39,239 nucleotides of DNA from CBDDBH01 sp965225625 (GCA_965225625.1 CBDDBH010000004.1:1-39239), one strand, 5' to 3'. Numbered from the stretch's first letter, positions 17,174 through 26,000 are shown. The notes: generated by a model from the letters alone, not told the origin. Made by a program: numbers and translations.

Positions 17174-17188
17174 GCAAATGGCGTGCCA
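17174..17188 (-). promoter_or_regulatory. Sigma-54 (RpoN) promoter of the small peptide gene
   Basis: The minus strand reads TGGCAC-GCCAT-TTGC, an exact match to the -24/-12 consensus with the correct five-base spacing, 75 bases before the peptide ATG. Transcription should start near 17162. A sigma-54 activator gene lies in the same locus at 31527-32780. Confidence 0.88.
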
Positions 17189-17225
17189 GAAAGATTACTG
17201 CCGGAGAAACTCTCAAATCAATCAT

Positions 17226-17266
17226 GCTAATTAGCTGATTTTTTGACGAATCTTGGATGACCCAAG
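17226..17266. promoter_or_regulatory. Possible activator-binding inverted repeats upstream of the sigma-54 promoter
   Basis: A perfect ten-base palindrome GCTAATTAGC (17226-17235) and CTTGG-N5-CCAAG (17252-17266) lie about 40-80 bases upstream of the -24 element. This is where an enhancer-binding protein could sit. Both are short and unproven. Confidence 0.35.
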
Positions 17267-17432
17267 CTATCCTGAGAATTGATGAGATCCGCCTTTCACG
17301 TCAACTATACGCTGTGGGCGTTTAGTAGTGTTCAGCATGGCTGCACAGTTTCCAGTTTCAGTAGAAATACCTACTTGGAACAGCATCATTACGGGCGCTT
17401 TGTAGAGTGAGCCGCGTCACATTTTGCTGCGG

Positions 17433-18551
17433 TTAGCCAGGCGGCAGCGAGGTAGTCGCGTCGGCTTCGATGTATTTACTCTCCTCCATCTCGAACTGAA
17501 ACTGCAATGCGCGACGCAAAAACATCGCTGGGCGCATAAAGCGAGCTCCCACTGAGGGCGCCACAGGACGTTCTACCCCAAGCGGATTGGAGGCCATCTC
17601 ATTTGCCAACGCATCGATCAATATTTCCCATAGAGGCTCGGGCAACCAGTCGAATCGCGGAGCCGGATCTACGTCAAAGATTACGGGGGTGCGGTCATTT
17701 AGACAGAATGTAATCTCCACCCACGGCGCACCGAGGCTCTCACAAACGGCATCGAGGGTCTGCGCGGCCACGTGGACGCCCTGTACTTCGACCACCTCCA
17801 GACATTCGAGCCACTCGACTTCGCCAAAATCAACAACGCTGGCGAACGGCGAGACACTTCCCAAGGTGCTCGATTCGCGCGCTGCCGCCGGTTCGATCAA
17901 CACCTGCAACAGCGGACGGCCAGCGTACATCCACACGCGCTGCACCGCATCAGGGCGACCTGGCGCCAGCAGGACGGGCGGCCGCTCGGGACCTACCAGC
18001 GCATCTCGTTGTTTGTCTTCGAAACGCTGCCAGGCGGCGCGTCCCGTGGCGGGCCGCCACAATAGGTGCGGGTGACGCTGCTGCAATGCCGGAACGCTAT
18101 TGTGATCGTTGGTTAAAGTGAAATCCGCGACAGGAAGACCGTCGCGGGCAAGCCGGGCAAGTAAAGCCGGTCTACTAAACGCCAATTCATGAGCGCGCAG
18201 TGGATTGATGACCTCGACTCCACGCCGCTGCAACTCGCTGACGATACTGTAAAAAGCACTGAACCGCTGCTGATCGGCAAGATGGCCGTACTGCCAGCGG
18301 GACCAATCTGTGCCGGTGATGGTGCGCGGAACGACAGGATCCTGATATTCGAAACCTGATATGAACAGCCGTTGCAACCCAGCGAGATCAACACCCCGCC
18401 AATGCGCCACCGCATCGTCCAGGGAAACGCTCTCAGCGCCGTCCAGGCGCAAATCGAAGCTCTTGACGTCGATGGAATATCGTGTGCTCAGATGCTCGGC
18501 GAGTGTTGTCGCAAACTTATCGTTGGGAGGCGCAAGGATACCGATTGACAT
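17433..18551 (-). CDS. Divergent ATP-grasp-like paralog, possibly a degenerate partner
   Basis: The 372-residue protein is homologous to the ATP-grasp enzyme at 15751-16737: both have INPL, a PxxxFTLTND-like strand and the same block order. Key positions have changed. The VVVKPAIG Lys is Arg here (LLWRPATG), the QEYIPG hinge is not recognisable, and YLDCNPGP has become IFDVDPAP (metal-binding Asn to Asp). It may be a non-catalytic partner, a substrate-binding subunit or an enzyme with altered chemistry. I start at the ATG at 18551 (SIGILAPPNDK follows), giving a fold-like beginning; the open frame upstream to 18797 overlaps the preceding tolC-like gene and is low-complexity. It lies 50 bases after that gene, in the same operon. 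Confidence 0.7.
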   Translation of the reverse strand: MSIGILAPPNDKFATTLAEHLSTRYSIDVKSFDLRLDGAESVSLDDAVAHWRGVDLAGLQRLFISGFEYQDPVVPRTITGTDWSRWQYGHLADQQRFSAFYSIVSELQRRGVEVINPLRAHELAFSRPALLARLARDGLPVADFTLTNDHNSVPALQQRHPHLLWRPATGRAAWQRFEDKQRDALVGPERPPVLLAPGRPDAVQRVWMYAGRPLLQVLIEPAAARESSTLGSVSPFASVVDFGEVEWLECLEVVEVQGVHVAAQTLDAVCESLGAPWVEITFCLNDRTPVIFDVDPAPRFDWLPEPLWEILIDALANEMASNPLGVERPVAPSVGARFMRPAMFLRRALQFQFEMEESKYIEADATTSLPPG

Positions 18552-18600
18552 AGCGTTTTCGACCGCCAGCGACGGCGAAGCGCGTGCGCCAGCGTTGGAA

Positions 18601-20547
18601 TTAGGGCGCCGCGGGCTGCGACCCAAAGAAGGACAGTGAGACCAGCCGCTGTAACAACCCCAACCGCTGTCGCTCGAAATCTGTGCGCGCGGTAAGTTCG
18701 GGATATTCTGCAGCAATAGTGCCTTGCGCTGCCAGTAGCCGCGTCTCGGCAATCTTGTTGTCAACCAAGGCGAACAACCGGGTACGTTTGGCTTCAAGCA
18801 ACTCCTGAGATTTAGCGATGACTTCGAGTTCGCGCACGTCGCCGCCTAATCGTCGGCGATTAACGAGTTTGTCGTACGCGGATTGCGAATATGCAACGTT
18901 TTTCTCGGCGATTTCTATGCGCGCACGCGCGCCCAGCAGATCCGCCAACGCGTCGTTAATATCACGGGCAATGTTGTTCTCCAATGAACGCACGACGACC
19001 GTCTGGTCTTCGTCTTGTTTCAGTGCCTGAGTGTAGCCCGCTTTGAGCGCGCGATTGCGAAGCGGATAGCGGTAGCTTATTCCATAGGTCTCAGACAGCC
19101 GGTCAGGATCGTCGAGCGCGTCCAGACTATCGAGGTACTCGCCATATCCAAATTCCTTGCTGTCTTGTGCCGAAGAGACCGCGACGTTGACATTGATATC
19201 GGGACGTAACTGCGCACGCGCGAACTTCGTTTGTATTAACGCGGCCTCTCGTTGGATTTGTTCGGCTCTGAGTTCCGGGCGGAATTGTAAACCCTGGGCT
19301 ACGGCTTCAGTCGGATTTACCACCAGCAGGTTTTCCATCAAAGGTCGGTAGTCTCGCGGTAGATACAGCGTATCGCCTGCAGCGATCCCGTCCTGTTCTA
19401 CCAGCGTACCCAGGCGATTCGCTGTGGTAATGATGTCCACCTTGGTACTTTCTTCCAACACTTGCAAGCGGGCGAGTTCGCTCTCGATCTGGGCTTTGCC
19501 GTAAGCCGTGCTATAACCCTGATCGAACAGGCGCTTTGCCGTCTCAACCTGTTGCTCAACCAGTTTACGATTTTCCAGCACAAGCCCGAGATCTTCGATC
19601 AGACGCACCAATTCCCAATATTGAATGTCGGTATCGCGCAGGATGTCGTTGATGATCGCCTTGAGATCCCATTCGCTGCGTTCGCTAATCTTGCGGCTCA
19701 AGCGTAAGTCCACGTCGGCGGGCGCGTTACGTCCGAAGTCGCGCGTGTATGGCAACGGCAACAACAGATCGAACACCAGTTCGGTGGCATAGTCGCGGTC
19801 AAACGAGCGTCCGAACTTATCGCGGAAGACATCCTTATCCGTCGTGAACAGACCTATAGTGTACGATGGCCCCCACGGCAGTTGCTGCTCTACCGATACG
19901 TCATAGTTCCAGGTTTTCTCCGGGCTGTTCGACTTCTTTTTGCTCGCGAAAACCTTGCGACTCTGTTCACCGCCCTGCTCTTGGATAAATGCCAGCAAGT
20001 CGACCTGGGGAGTCGTCACGAACGGACTAGTCGGAATCGACAACACTCCCGGGAACGGTATGAGATCGCGCGGATCGACGAGGGGACGGGCAGCTGCGAC
20101 TACTCCCGGGAACGGTTGAAAAGCCTGCAGATTGACGGTGCCAAAGCGGGAACGGTTCTGAGTTTGTGATTGAGATCGCCCGATCGACACTGCAAACACA
20201 GGGTCAAACACGGCCTCTGCCTCGTATATAGCCTGCGCAAGAGCCAGAGAATCCTGTTCACTCACGCGTATAGACAAGTTCTTCTTTAGCGCTTCCAGCG
20301 CGACCTTGCGCAGTTGTACGAATGCGAGACGTTTGGACTCCAGATGGCGACGAGCGCCGGAGTCCGCAACGTCGGTGTATGCCCGCGCAATGAACTGCAT
20401 CGTGTCTTCGCTGGCAATGGGCGCCTCGATACTGAGAATGTCCCCGAGGCGGACGTAATCTTGCTCACTGTCAGCATCCTGTGCCCGTGCACTGCTCAGT
20501 ACCAGCAACGATAACGTGAGCGAAATCCACAGCCTGCGCTTAATCAT
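18601..20547 (-). CDS. Long TolC-family outer membrane protein, third of a triplet
   Basis: The 648-residue protein has a signal peptide (RRLWISLTLSLLVLSSARAQ) and an N-terminal block AYTDVADSGARRHLESKRLA. The TolC-type repeat region follows, with QYWELVRLIEDLGLVLENRKLVEQQVETAKRL and the second repeat around ARAQLRPDINVNVAVSSAQD. It is about 150-200 residues longer than standard TolC because of an extra segment after VFDPVFAVS. The ATG at 20547 overlaps the upstream gene by eight bases (ATGATTAA), implying translational coupling. The open frame runs further upstream but inside that gene. It should form part or all of an outer membrane channel for the ABC/HlyD exporter in this locus. Confidence 0.85.
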   Translation of the reverse strand: MIKRRLWISLTLSLLVLSSARAQDADSEQDYVRLGDILSIEAPIASEDTMQFIARAYTDVADSGARRHLESKRLAFVQLRKVALEALKKNLSIRVSEQDSLALAQAIYEAEAVFDPVFAVSIGRSQSQTQNRSRFGTVNLQAFQPFPGVVAAARPLVDPRDLIPFPGVLSIPTSPFVTTPQVDLLAFIQEQGGEQSRKVFASKKKSNSPEKTWNYDVSVEQQLPWGPSYTIGLFTTDKDVFRDKFGRSFDRDYATELVFDLLLPLPYTRDFGRNAPADVDLRLSRKISERSEWDLKAIINDILRDTDIQYWELVRLIEDLGLVLENRKLVEQQVETAKRLFDQGYSTAYGKAQIESELARLQVLEESTKVDIITTANRLGTLVEQDGIAAGDTLYLPRDYRPLMENLLVVNPTEAVAQGLQFRPELRAEQIQREAALIQTKFARAQLRPDINVNVAVSSAQDSKEFGYGEYLDSLDALDDPDRLSETYGISYRYPLRNRALKAGYTQALKQDEDQTVVVRSLENNIARDINDALADLLGARARIEIAEKNVAYSQSAYDKLVNRRRLGGDVRELEVIAKSQELLEAKRTRLFALVDNKIAETRLLAAQGTIAAEYPELTARTDFERQRLGLLQRLVSLSFFGSQPAAP

Positions 20548-22516
20548 TTTTCGCCTCCGCGACGAAATTCGGCACAAGTCCCTGGTCCGCCAGCTTGTCC
20601 GTGCGAAGCACGTCGAGCATGGTTTGTGCGGTACGTTCTGCATACTTCTCGGCAAGACTGCCCTTAGCGGCGAGGTACTGAGCCTCGGCCTGCTTGGCCG
20701 AGATGATCGCGTCTATCCAGGCACGATTGGCGTCCAGCAAGGCATTGCTCTGCAAGATGATCTCGAACTCTGTTACGCCGCGGGAGCGCTGCTGTTCCAC
20801 TGCCTTGTCATACGAAAGCTGTGCAAGCTGGCGGTTGCGGCGAGTGATTTCGGTGCGTGCCTTAGCACTGATCAGGCCCACGGTCGCATCGTTCAGGTCG
20901 CGGCTGAGTGAATTGGCGGTCGTGCGTAAACTCAGTTGCTGTGCCGTGAAAGCGTGGGCACTGCCGTCCGCAGCCGCCCGCGCGGCTCGGTTTCGCCACG
21001 GTCGGACGACGTCCAGATTGTAAGTCTCATCGATAGCGTCCGGATCGAATATGTGCTCTGTTGAATCGAGAACTCCGCGGTAACCAAGGGTCGTCCCAAT
21101 CTGACGCGCGGTGACGTTTGCACTGAATTGAACGTCCCAGCGCTGCAACAATTGGGCTTGACGTGCCAAAACGTTCGCAGCGGCGACGTCAAAATCCTGA
21201 GAGCGTAGCGCTGGGTTAGCACCAACGGCACCGAGATCGTTAGGTTCAATCTCAATATCCAACGGCGCAGACAAGGGCACGGTGTAGCCCGTTGGCACAA
21301 AAATTCCGGAATCCCGTCTGTCGAGCAGCGGCTGCAAGGCGTTGGATGCGCGCACGAAATCATTTTTTGCCAATTCGACATCACCGCGCACACGCTCCAA
21401 TTCGGCCTGAACCTGCACGTGGTCGTACTCGGTCAGCTCTCGTAACTCGTACATCCTGTCGGTACCCGCCGCAAGCGTCTCGACATTTCTCAGGTTACGT
21501 ATCGCCGCATAGAGATCATTGACCGCTCGAACCAGATCCCAGTAGGTCAGCTCGACGTCCAGCAAAGTCGCGTTGATAACGGCGCGCACATTCCAAACGG
21601 CCTGCTCGTCGGCGAGTCCCGCCAGCTTGGTGTCGACATCCGCCTGCGCGGCTTCGGGTCCAAAATTTCTGCTCCACGGTGTAGGTGTCGTGAAGCTTGC
21701 GGTAACCTGCGACGTCCACGGCCGATCATAGCCACCGTAGGTGGTGAGCTTCAGGTCCGGCGGATTCCCGCCATTATTGATGAAGTGCGTTTCGTGCTTG
21801 CGCGTCTGGTACGCCAGAAACAATTCGGCGCCGCCGGGCAACACCTGTTCAACGTCGAAATCAAGATTATAGGCTTCGTCGTTGCCCGTAATTGGCGCGG
21901 TGCTGGCGGTTTCCAGCGATTGTACATACCCGTCCGGGCGGGCTTGGTCCAGGCCGATGTAACGGACCACGCTTGGCGGATCGAAAAAGATCAGCTCGTG
22001 TGGAAAGACCGTTTGCCCGCTCGGTCGGCTGGTGGTCTCGCCCGGGAAGTTGGGGTCTTCGGTTAGGGTGGTGCCCCGCCGAAACCTAACCAGCATATCT
22101 TTACGGTCGAAGACCTGTTGATTGGTGTAGGTGAAAGAAAAATTCAACACCGGGTCAAACAATGCCTGCGCTTCAAGCAACGCCGCTTCGGCAATGTCCC
22201 GACGAATATGGCCACGGGCAATACTGAGATTTCGTGTTAAGGCATCCAGCGCCAGTTGTCGAGGGTCTATTTCCTGCAGCGGACGGTCAGCTAAATGCTG
22301 CCAGGCACCAACGTCCGCACCGGCGCCAAAGACTTCTTTAAGCGCCGCGTTAATCGCACGTTCGCGCTCGACCAAACTCGGAATTGTGTTCAAGTCGTTC
22401 AACTCGAACGCCGATTCCGACTTACCCTCAGCCGCGCTCAGGGCGATTGGCGCTGTGGCCAAACATACAGCCAAAAGTGCGCATCCGGCCCAAGCGAATT
22501 TTGTCCTGCCGCTCAT
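20540..22516 (-). CDS. Long TolC-family outer membrane protein, second of a triplet
   Basis: The 658-residue protein has a signal peptide (to about residue 29, LSAAEG) and the shared opening LALDALTRNLSIARGHIRRD with ALLEAQALFDPVLNFSFT. The helical-barrel repeats follow, including LTYWDLVRAVNDLYAAIRNLRNV and a second helical pair near the C-terminus (LSYDKAVEQQRSRGVTEFEIILQSN). It overlaps the first gene of the triplet by four bases (ATGA) and the third by eight. The sequence is clearly diverged from both neighbours, so this is an old duplication, not a recent tandem copy. Confidence 0.85.
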   Translation of the reverse strand: MSGRTKFAWAGCALLAVCLATAPIALSAAEGKSESAFELNDLNTIPSLVERERAINAALKEVFGAGADVGAWQHLADRPLQEIDPRQLALDALTRNLSIARGHIRRDIAEAALLEAQALFDPVLNFSFTYTNQQVFDRKDMLVRFRRGTTLTEDPNFPGETTSRPSGQTVFPHELIFFDPPSVVRYIGLDQARPDGYVQSLETASTAPITGNDEAYNLDFDVEQVLPGGAELFLAYQTRKHETHFINNGGNPPDLKLTTYGGYDRPWTSQVTASFTTPTPWSRNFGPEAAQADVDTKLAGLADEQAVWNVRAVINATLLDVELTYWDLVRAVNDLYAAIRNLRNVETLAAGTDRMYELRELTEYDHVQVQAELERVRGDVELAKNDFVRASNALQPLLDRRDSGIFVPTGYTVPLSAPLDIEIEPNDLGAVGANPALRSQDFDVAAANVLARQAQLLQRWDVQFSANVTARQIGTTLGYRGVLDSTEHIFDPDAIDETYNLDVVRPWRNRAARAAADGSAHAFTAQQLSLRTTANSLSRDLNDATVGLISAKARTEITRRNRQLAQLSYDKAVEQQRSRGVTEFEIILQSNALLDANRAWIDAIISAKQAEAQYLAAKGSLAEKYAERTAQTMLDVLRTDKLADQGLVPNFVAEAKND

Positions 22517-24360
22517 TGAAACAACCCCTGGCCGCTTTGCAGCCGAGCGTAGCTCTGATGGTAACCGACCCGCGCGTCAATCAGGGCGATTCGCGCATCC
22601 AGTAAATCGCTTAGTGTTCGCAGCTTCTCGAACTGCGTGGCCAACCCCAGTCCCTGCAGGCGCACCACCCGATCGTAGGCTAGTTCTGCAAGATCCGTAT
22701 TGCCCCGGGCCAATTGGATCTGAGTCTGCGCGCTTCTGAAATCGGCGATGGCGGAATTCACTTCCTCGACAATAGCCAGTTCGAGCAGCTTGTAATTATC
22801 AGTCGCCTGCATGGTACGGATCCGCGACTGGCTCAATGCCGAGCGCTCCGCGACCTTACCAAATGGCAGTCGGTAGCTGACGCCAACGAAATAATCGCTC
22901 GAATCGGGATCGACTATTCGCAGCAGCGAGGCACCCGCGTTCGCGTAGCCATACGCAATGCTGGTCTGACCGTAGCTTACTGAAAACTGAAAAGACAAAT
23001 CGGGCCGCATCTGATTCTCACGGAATCGTATGAGCAGCGCGTTGGTATCGATATCGGCGGCACTCACCTTGAGTTCATTGCGGTTGGTCATGGCTGTCTG
23101 TAAGACACCTTCACTATCCACTGCGTATTCGGCGACAAATGCATTATCGTAGCCGGTGGGCAGAATGATGCTATCTGGGTCGTAATTCAAAGTATCGATT
23201 AGCGCATTGGCGGCAACTACGTACTGACTCCAGGCAATCTGTTCGAAGTTGCGAACGTTTTCCAGTTCCGCCTCTGCCTGCGCCATCTCATAGGCAGTGA
23301 TCACGCGCTCTTCGTAGCGACGCCGAGTGCTGCCCACAATTTCCGCCAACGCTTCTTGTTGGGCAACCGTGATCTGCAGAGATTGGAGTGCGCCCACCAA
23401 CGCCCAGTACTGTTGGTGAACGTCGCCTTGGACGAGATTGCGTGTTGCGTCGATACGCCACTTGGCTTGGTCACGCTCGATATCCGCGATATCTATACCA
23501 ACGCTTTCAAAGGAACCATAGCGACCGAAATTCCGGGCGTAGGGTAGTGGCAACGAAAATCCACCACCTATGTTACTTGACCAATCGAGGCGATCACCGA
23601 TACCAATAGGGTCGTTCGGCGCGAACTCCCGCACGAGGGGAGTCGGAAACGCATGAAATCCGCGCTTGTCTTTACGGGTCTCCACAAAGGCGTTTGCAGA
23701 TAGACCCCAGCGGAATGATTTGCTCCAGTCGAACGTGCCGCTCCACGAATAAGTCAGTGGCCCTTCGAAGCTCGCAGTTTCCGGTTTGGTATTGAAGTCG
23801 GTGTTGTCCTGGCAGGTATCTAAGTTGATGACCTGACCATCAACGATCACGCAGATGGTTTCCGACAACACGGGTCTGCCCGCTTCAATCTGGTTGAATT
23901 CGAACTCGAGCTGGTCGAAATCGACGACCTCCTCGCGCAAGCGTGTGATGGCATGGGCCCGATCGAAGGTATGACCGCGTTCATGCACAACTGACCCAGT
24001 GAACACGGAATCGAATGTGGCGCGTGCCTCCACCGTGGCCGACTGCGACTGGGCGTAACGCTCGCGCTGGATCTCGATGGCTAAATTTCGCTCCCGTGAT
24101 GCGCTGTCGAGCTCGGCGTGGTGCAGGGGAACAATCCGACGTTGGTAAAGAAAGGCACGCGCGCCCTCTGCACGCTCTAGCACGGTGCTTCGCACCAGCT
24201 TCTCAGCGGCACTCGACGAAGTAATGTTGTCGATTTGATTAGCGAGGTCGGACGAGGCTGAAGCCGGCTCCTGTGCCTGCGAGATTCCGCACAGCAACAG
24301 GGCGGTTACGCCCGTCAACGCTCTGTGTGTCCATCTACTCACGCTACAAACAGTCCCCAT
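22513..24360 (-). CDS. Long TolC-family outer membrane protein, first of a triplet
   Basis: The protein of about 615 residues has a signal peptide (RALTGVTALLLCGISQAQ), ARATFDSVFTGSVV matching the FDPVF block of its neighbours, and the TolC repeats. Typical stretches are QYWALVGALQSLQITVAQQEAL and a second repeat LSFQFSVSYGQTSIAYGYA with YRLPFGKVAERS. I start at the ATG at 24360, which puts the basic residues just before the hydrophobic core; a TTG at 24393 is possible and neither has a good ribosome binding site. It is the first gene after a 157-base gap from the FHA gene, so the triplet may have its own promoter. Confidence 0.83.
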   Translation of the reverse strand: MGTVCSVSRWTHRALTGVTALLLCGISQAQEPASASSDLANQIDNITSSSAAEKLVRSTVLERAEGARAFLYQRRIVPLHHAELDSASRERNLAIEIQRERYAQSQSATVEARATFDSVFTGSVVHERGHTFDRAHAITRLREEVVDFDQLEFEFNQIEAGRPVLSETICVIVDGQVINLDTCQDNTDFNTKPETASFEGPLTYSWSGTFDWSKSFRWGLSANAFVETRKDKRGFHAFPTPLVREFAPNDPIGIGDRLDWSSNIGGGFSLPLPYARNFGRYGSFESVGIDIADIERDQAKWRIDATRNLVQGDVHQQYWALVGALQSLQITVAQQEALAEIVGSTRRRYEERVITAYEMAQAEAELENVRNFEQIAWSQYVVAANALIDTLNYDPDSIILPTGYDNAFVAEYAVDSEGVLQTAMTNRNELKVSAADIDTNALLIRFRENQMRPDLSFQFSVSYGQTSIAYGYANAGASLLRIVDPDSSDYFVGVSYRLPFGKVAERSALSQSRIRTMQATDNYKLLELAIVEEVNSAIADFRSAQTQIQLARGNTDLAELAYDRVVRLQGLGLATQFEKLRTLSDLLDARIALIDARVGYHQSYARLQSGQGLFQ

Positions 24361-24517
24361 ATCGTTTGTGGCTGGCGCCGCACGTTGCGACAACCGCTAT
24401 TAGGTAATTCGCCCAAATACTTTAGAATCTTATTTAACCTTCTTCTGTAAGGTTCTATTTATTGTGGCATTTTTCAATATACCATTAGAACTATAACAAC
24501 GATACCCCACAGTCCAG
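24361..24517. other. AT-rich gap before the TolC triplet
   Basis: A 157-base AT-rich spacer between the FHA gene and the first long tolC-like gene. It contains AACCTT-N7-AAGGTT, a six-base inverted repeat without a T tract. I found no exact sigma-54 site and no convincing -35/-10 pair, although a promoter here is likely. Confidence 0.4.
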
Positions 24518-25852
24518 CTATCGTAGGCGTGCTCCCCATTTGTCGATCAACACAGTATCCGCTCGATCCAGCTCTTGGACTATGTGGTTAAAAAACGGAT
24601 ATGTTATTGATAAGACGAGATTATTTTTCCGCTTTAAGACCGTGAAATCGCGCCGTTCGGCACGCATGCGCTCCAATTCTGCGGGTGCTGGCCGATCAGT
24701 TCCAGTGAGGTCGGCGTATTTTATAGCAAAAGCCTTTATCTCGATAACGGGCCCGGCAAGTTTCAGCAATTCGCCTACCTCGGCACCGATCTTGCGCGGC
24801 TTCGGGTCTTTCGCCGCTTCCAGCTCGGCCTGCAACTCACTGAACTGCGACACTGTGGCCACGTACAAGTCCTCTGCCGCATCGAGCTTATTCGACTGAA
24901 TCAAATTCAGAAGGTCACGTTCAAATTGTAAAAACAGAAGCTGCGCGAGCATCGCTTGGAATTGGACTGACTCCGGGTACTGATTGCGGCCGTCCATAAC
25001 CGATGCCATGAGGTTACTCAGTACCGTATTTTGTTCGCTATGGGCACCGGCCGAGTAGGTTTCCGCCGTGCCTTCATAATCTCGGATAAAAACTCGTATG
25101 TCCTTGGAATTAGTGGCCGCCAGTTCATCGTGTTGACCGCTACCGCCGGCGAACATATACAGTCCACCGGCGAGGACGAGGACGACGATGCCGACAACGG
25201 CGGCGATCTTGCCCCAGGGTTTCGATGCCTTGCTGGCCTGCTGCGGCCGATAGTCACCGGGCAAGGTATCGTCCAGCCCCCTCTTAGCGTCGCCTTCGGC
25301 TTCAGCGGTTTCCCGCTCGGCGCTCGCTTCAAGCAGGACGGCGGCCGCCTGCAGATTGGAACCGACAAACATCGTTTTCTGCGACACCGTCATATCAGGA
25401 TCAAAATCCGGAACTGCCGCCGCTGCGGGCTCTTCGTGGACGGTGCCATCCTTATCGACCAGGCCCTTGACCTCAGGTTTCACCAACACGAACTGATACG
25501 GGATCTTGGCGACTTTGACCGTGTCACCAGCGCTCATCGCGCCCTTCTGGGTGCGCGCGTCGTTTATAAATACGCCGTTGGTGCTGCCCATGTCCTCGAT
25601 TTGCCAGGCACCGCCTTCGAAAGAGAATTTCGCATGGGTTTTAGAGATGCCGGTGGCCCTGATTACAATGTCATTGGCATCCTGGCGACCTACCGTTTTC
25701 GCATCTGAAACCAGCTCAATCGCCGCTGCGGACTTACTCTCTTCGGGCAGCAGATCCGGGTCCAGGCAAACCAAACGCGCATGGGGTATATCCCCGGCAC
25801 TGTCGGCAGCACCCCCCGAAATATCGAATGTGACGGATTGTTCGTCGCTCAT
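24518..25852 (-). CDS. FHA-domain membrane protein
   Basis: The 444-residue protein has a forkhead-associated domain at about residues 45-125 with all the phosphothreonine-binding markers: GR (55-56), SKTH (70-73) and STNG (90-93). An acidic linker follows, with DMTVSQKT and DDTLPGD, Thr sites of the kind such domains or partners bind. A single membrane helix (about 215-235) and a helical C-terminal domain of about 200 residues outside the cytoplasm complete it. FHA domains read Ser/Thr phosphorylation. The kinase at 38264 in this window is a candidate partner but is 12 kb away. It lies between the exporter ATPase and the TolC triplet on the same strand and could couple the exporter to a phosphorylation signal or act as a scaffold. 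Confidence 0.85.
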   Translation of the reverse strand: MSDEQSVTFDISGGAADSAGDIPHARLVCLDPDLLPEESKSAAAIELVSDAKTVGRQDANDIVIRATGISKTHAKFSFEGGAWQIEDMGSTNGVFINDARTQKGAMSAGDTVKVAKIPYQFVLVKPEVKGLVDKDGTVHEEPAAAAVPDFDPDMTVSQKTMFVGSNLQAAAVLLEASAERETAEAEGDAKRGLDDTLPGDYRPQQASKASKPWGKIAAVVGIVVLVLAGGLYMFAGGSGQHDELAATNSKDIRVFIRDYEGTAETYSAGAHSEQNTVLSNLMASVMDGRNQYPESVQFQAMLAQLLFLQFERDLLNLIQSNKLDAAEDLYVATVSQFSELQAELEAAKDPKPRKIGAEVGELLKLAGPVIEIKAFAIKYADLTGTDRPAPAELERMRAERRDFTVLKRKNNLVLSITYPFFNHIVQELDRADTVLIDKWGARLR

Positions 25853-26000
25853 ACAAGGCCCAAACTATTGAATTGTCGGCCGCAAGGCCACTCCCCACAT
25901 CGCGCCAAGTATACGGCATCACGCCCCGTCTTGGCGCATGCCCAAGAAGGAACTCCCAAGTGCATTACGTGACTGCTTCCCAGAGACCGTGCGGCGCGGA

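Larger units (their letters stand above)
17100..17432. other. 333-base regulatory gap between the degenerate ATP-grasp gene and the peptide gene
   Basis: Visibly more AT-rich than its neighbours. It holds the peptide ribosome binding site (17107-17111), the 5' hairpin, the sigma-54 promoter and the candidate activator repeats. Beyond that I see only 22-23 codon open frames without good ribosome binding sites, and no clear terminator for the upstream ATP-grasp gene. Confidence 0.7.

Noticed and set aside
17257..17409. Three 22-23 codon frames in the regulatory gap (plus from 17257 and 17338, minus from 17338 to 17267) as additional peptide precursors
   Set aside because: No convincing ribosome binding sites, no resemblance to the 70-residue peptide, and they overlap the upstream part of the promoter region.
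17433..18797. Longer 454-codon version of the second ATP-grasp gene starting at 18797
   Set aside because: The additional 82 residues overlap the preceding TolC-like gene, are low-complexity Pro/Arg/Ser, and the ATP-grasp fold begins right at the ATG at 18551.
24440..24465. AACCTT-N7-AAGGTT near 24440 as a terminator of the FHA gene
   Set aside because: Only six AT-rich pairs with no T tract on the minus strand, too weak to call.
25031..25708. 225-codon plus-strand frame opposite the FHA gene
   Set aside because: Opposite strand of a clear FHA domain; composition and lack of motifs indicate a shadow.
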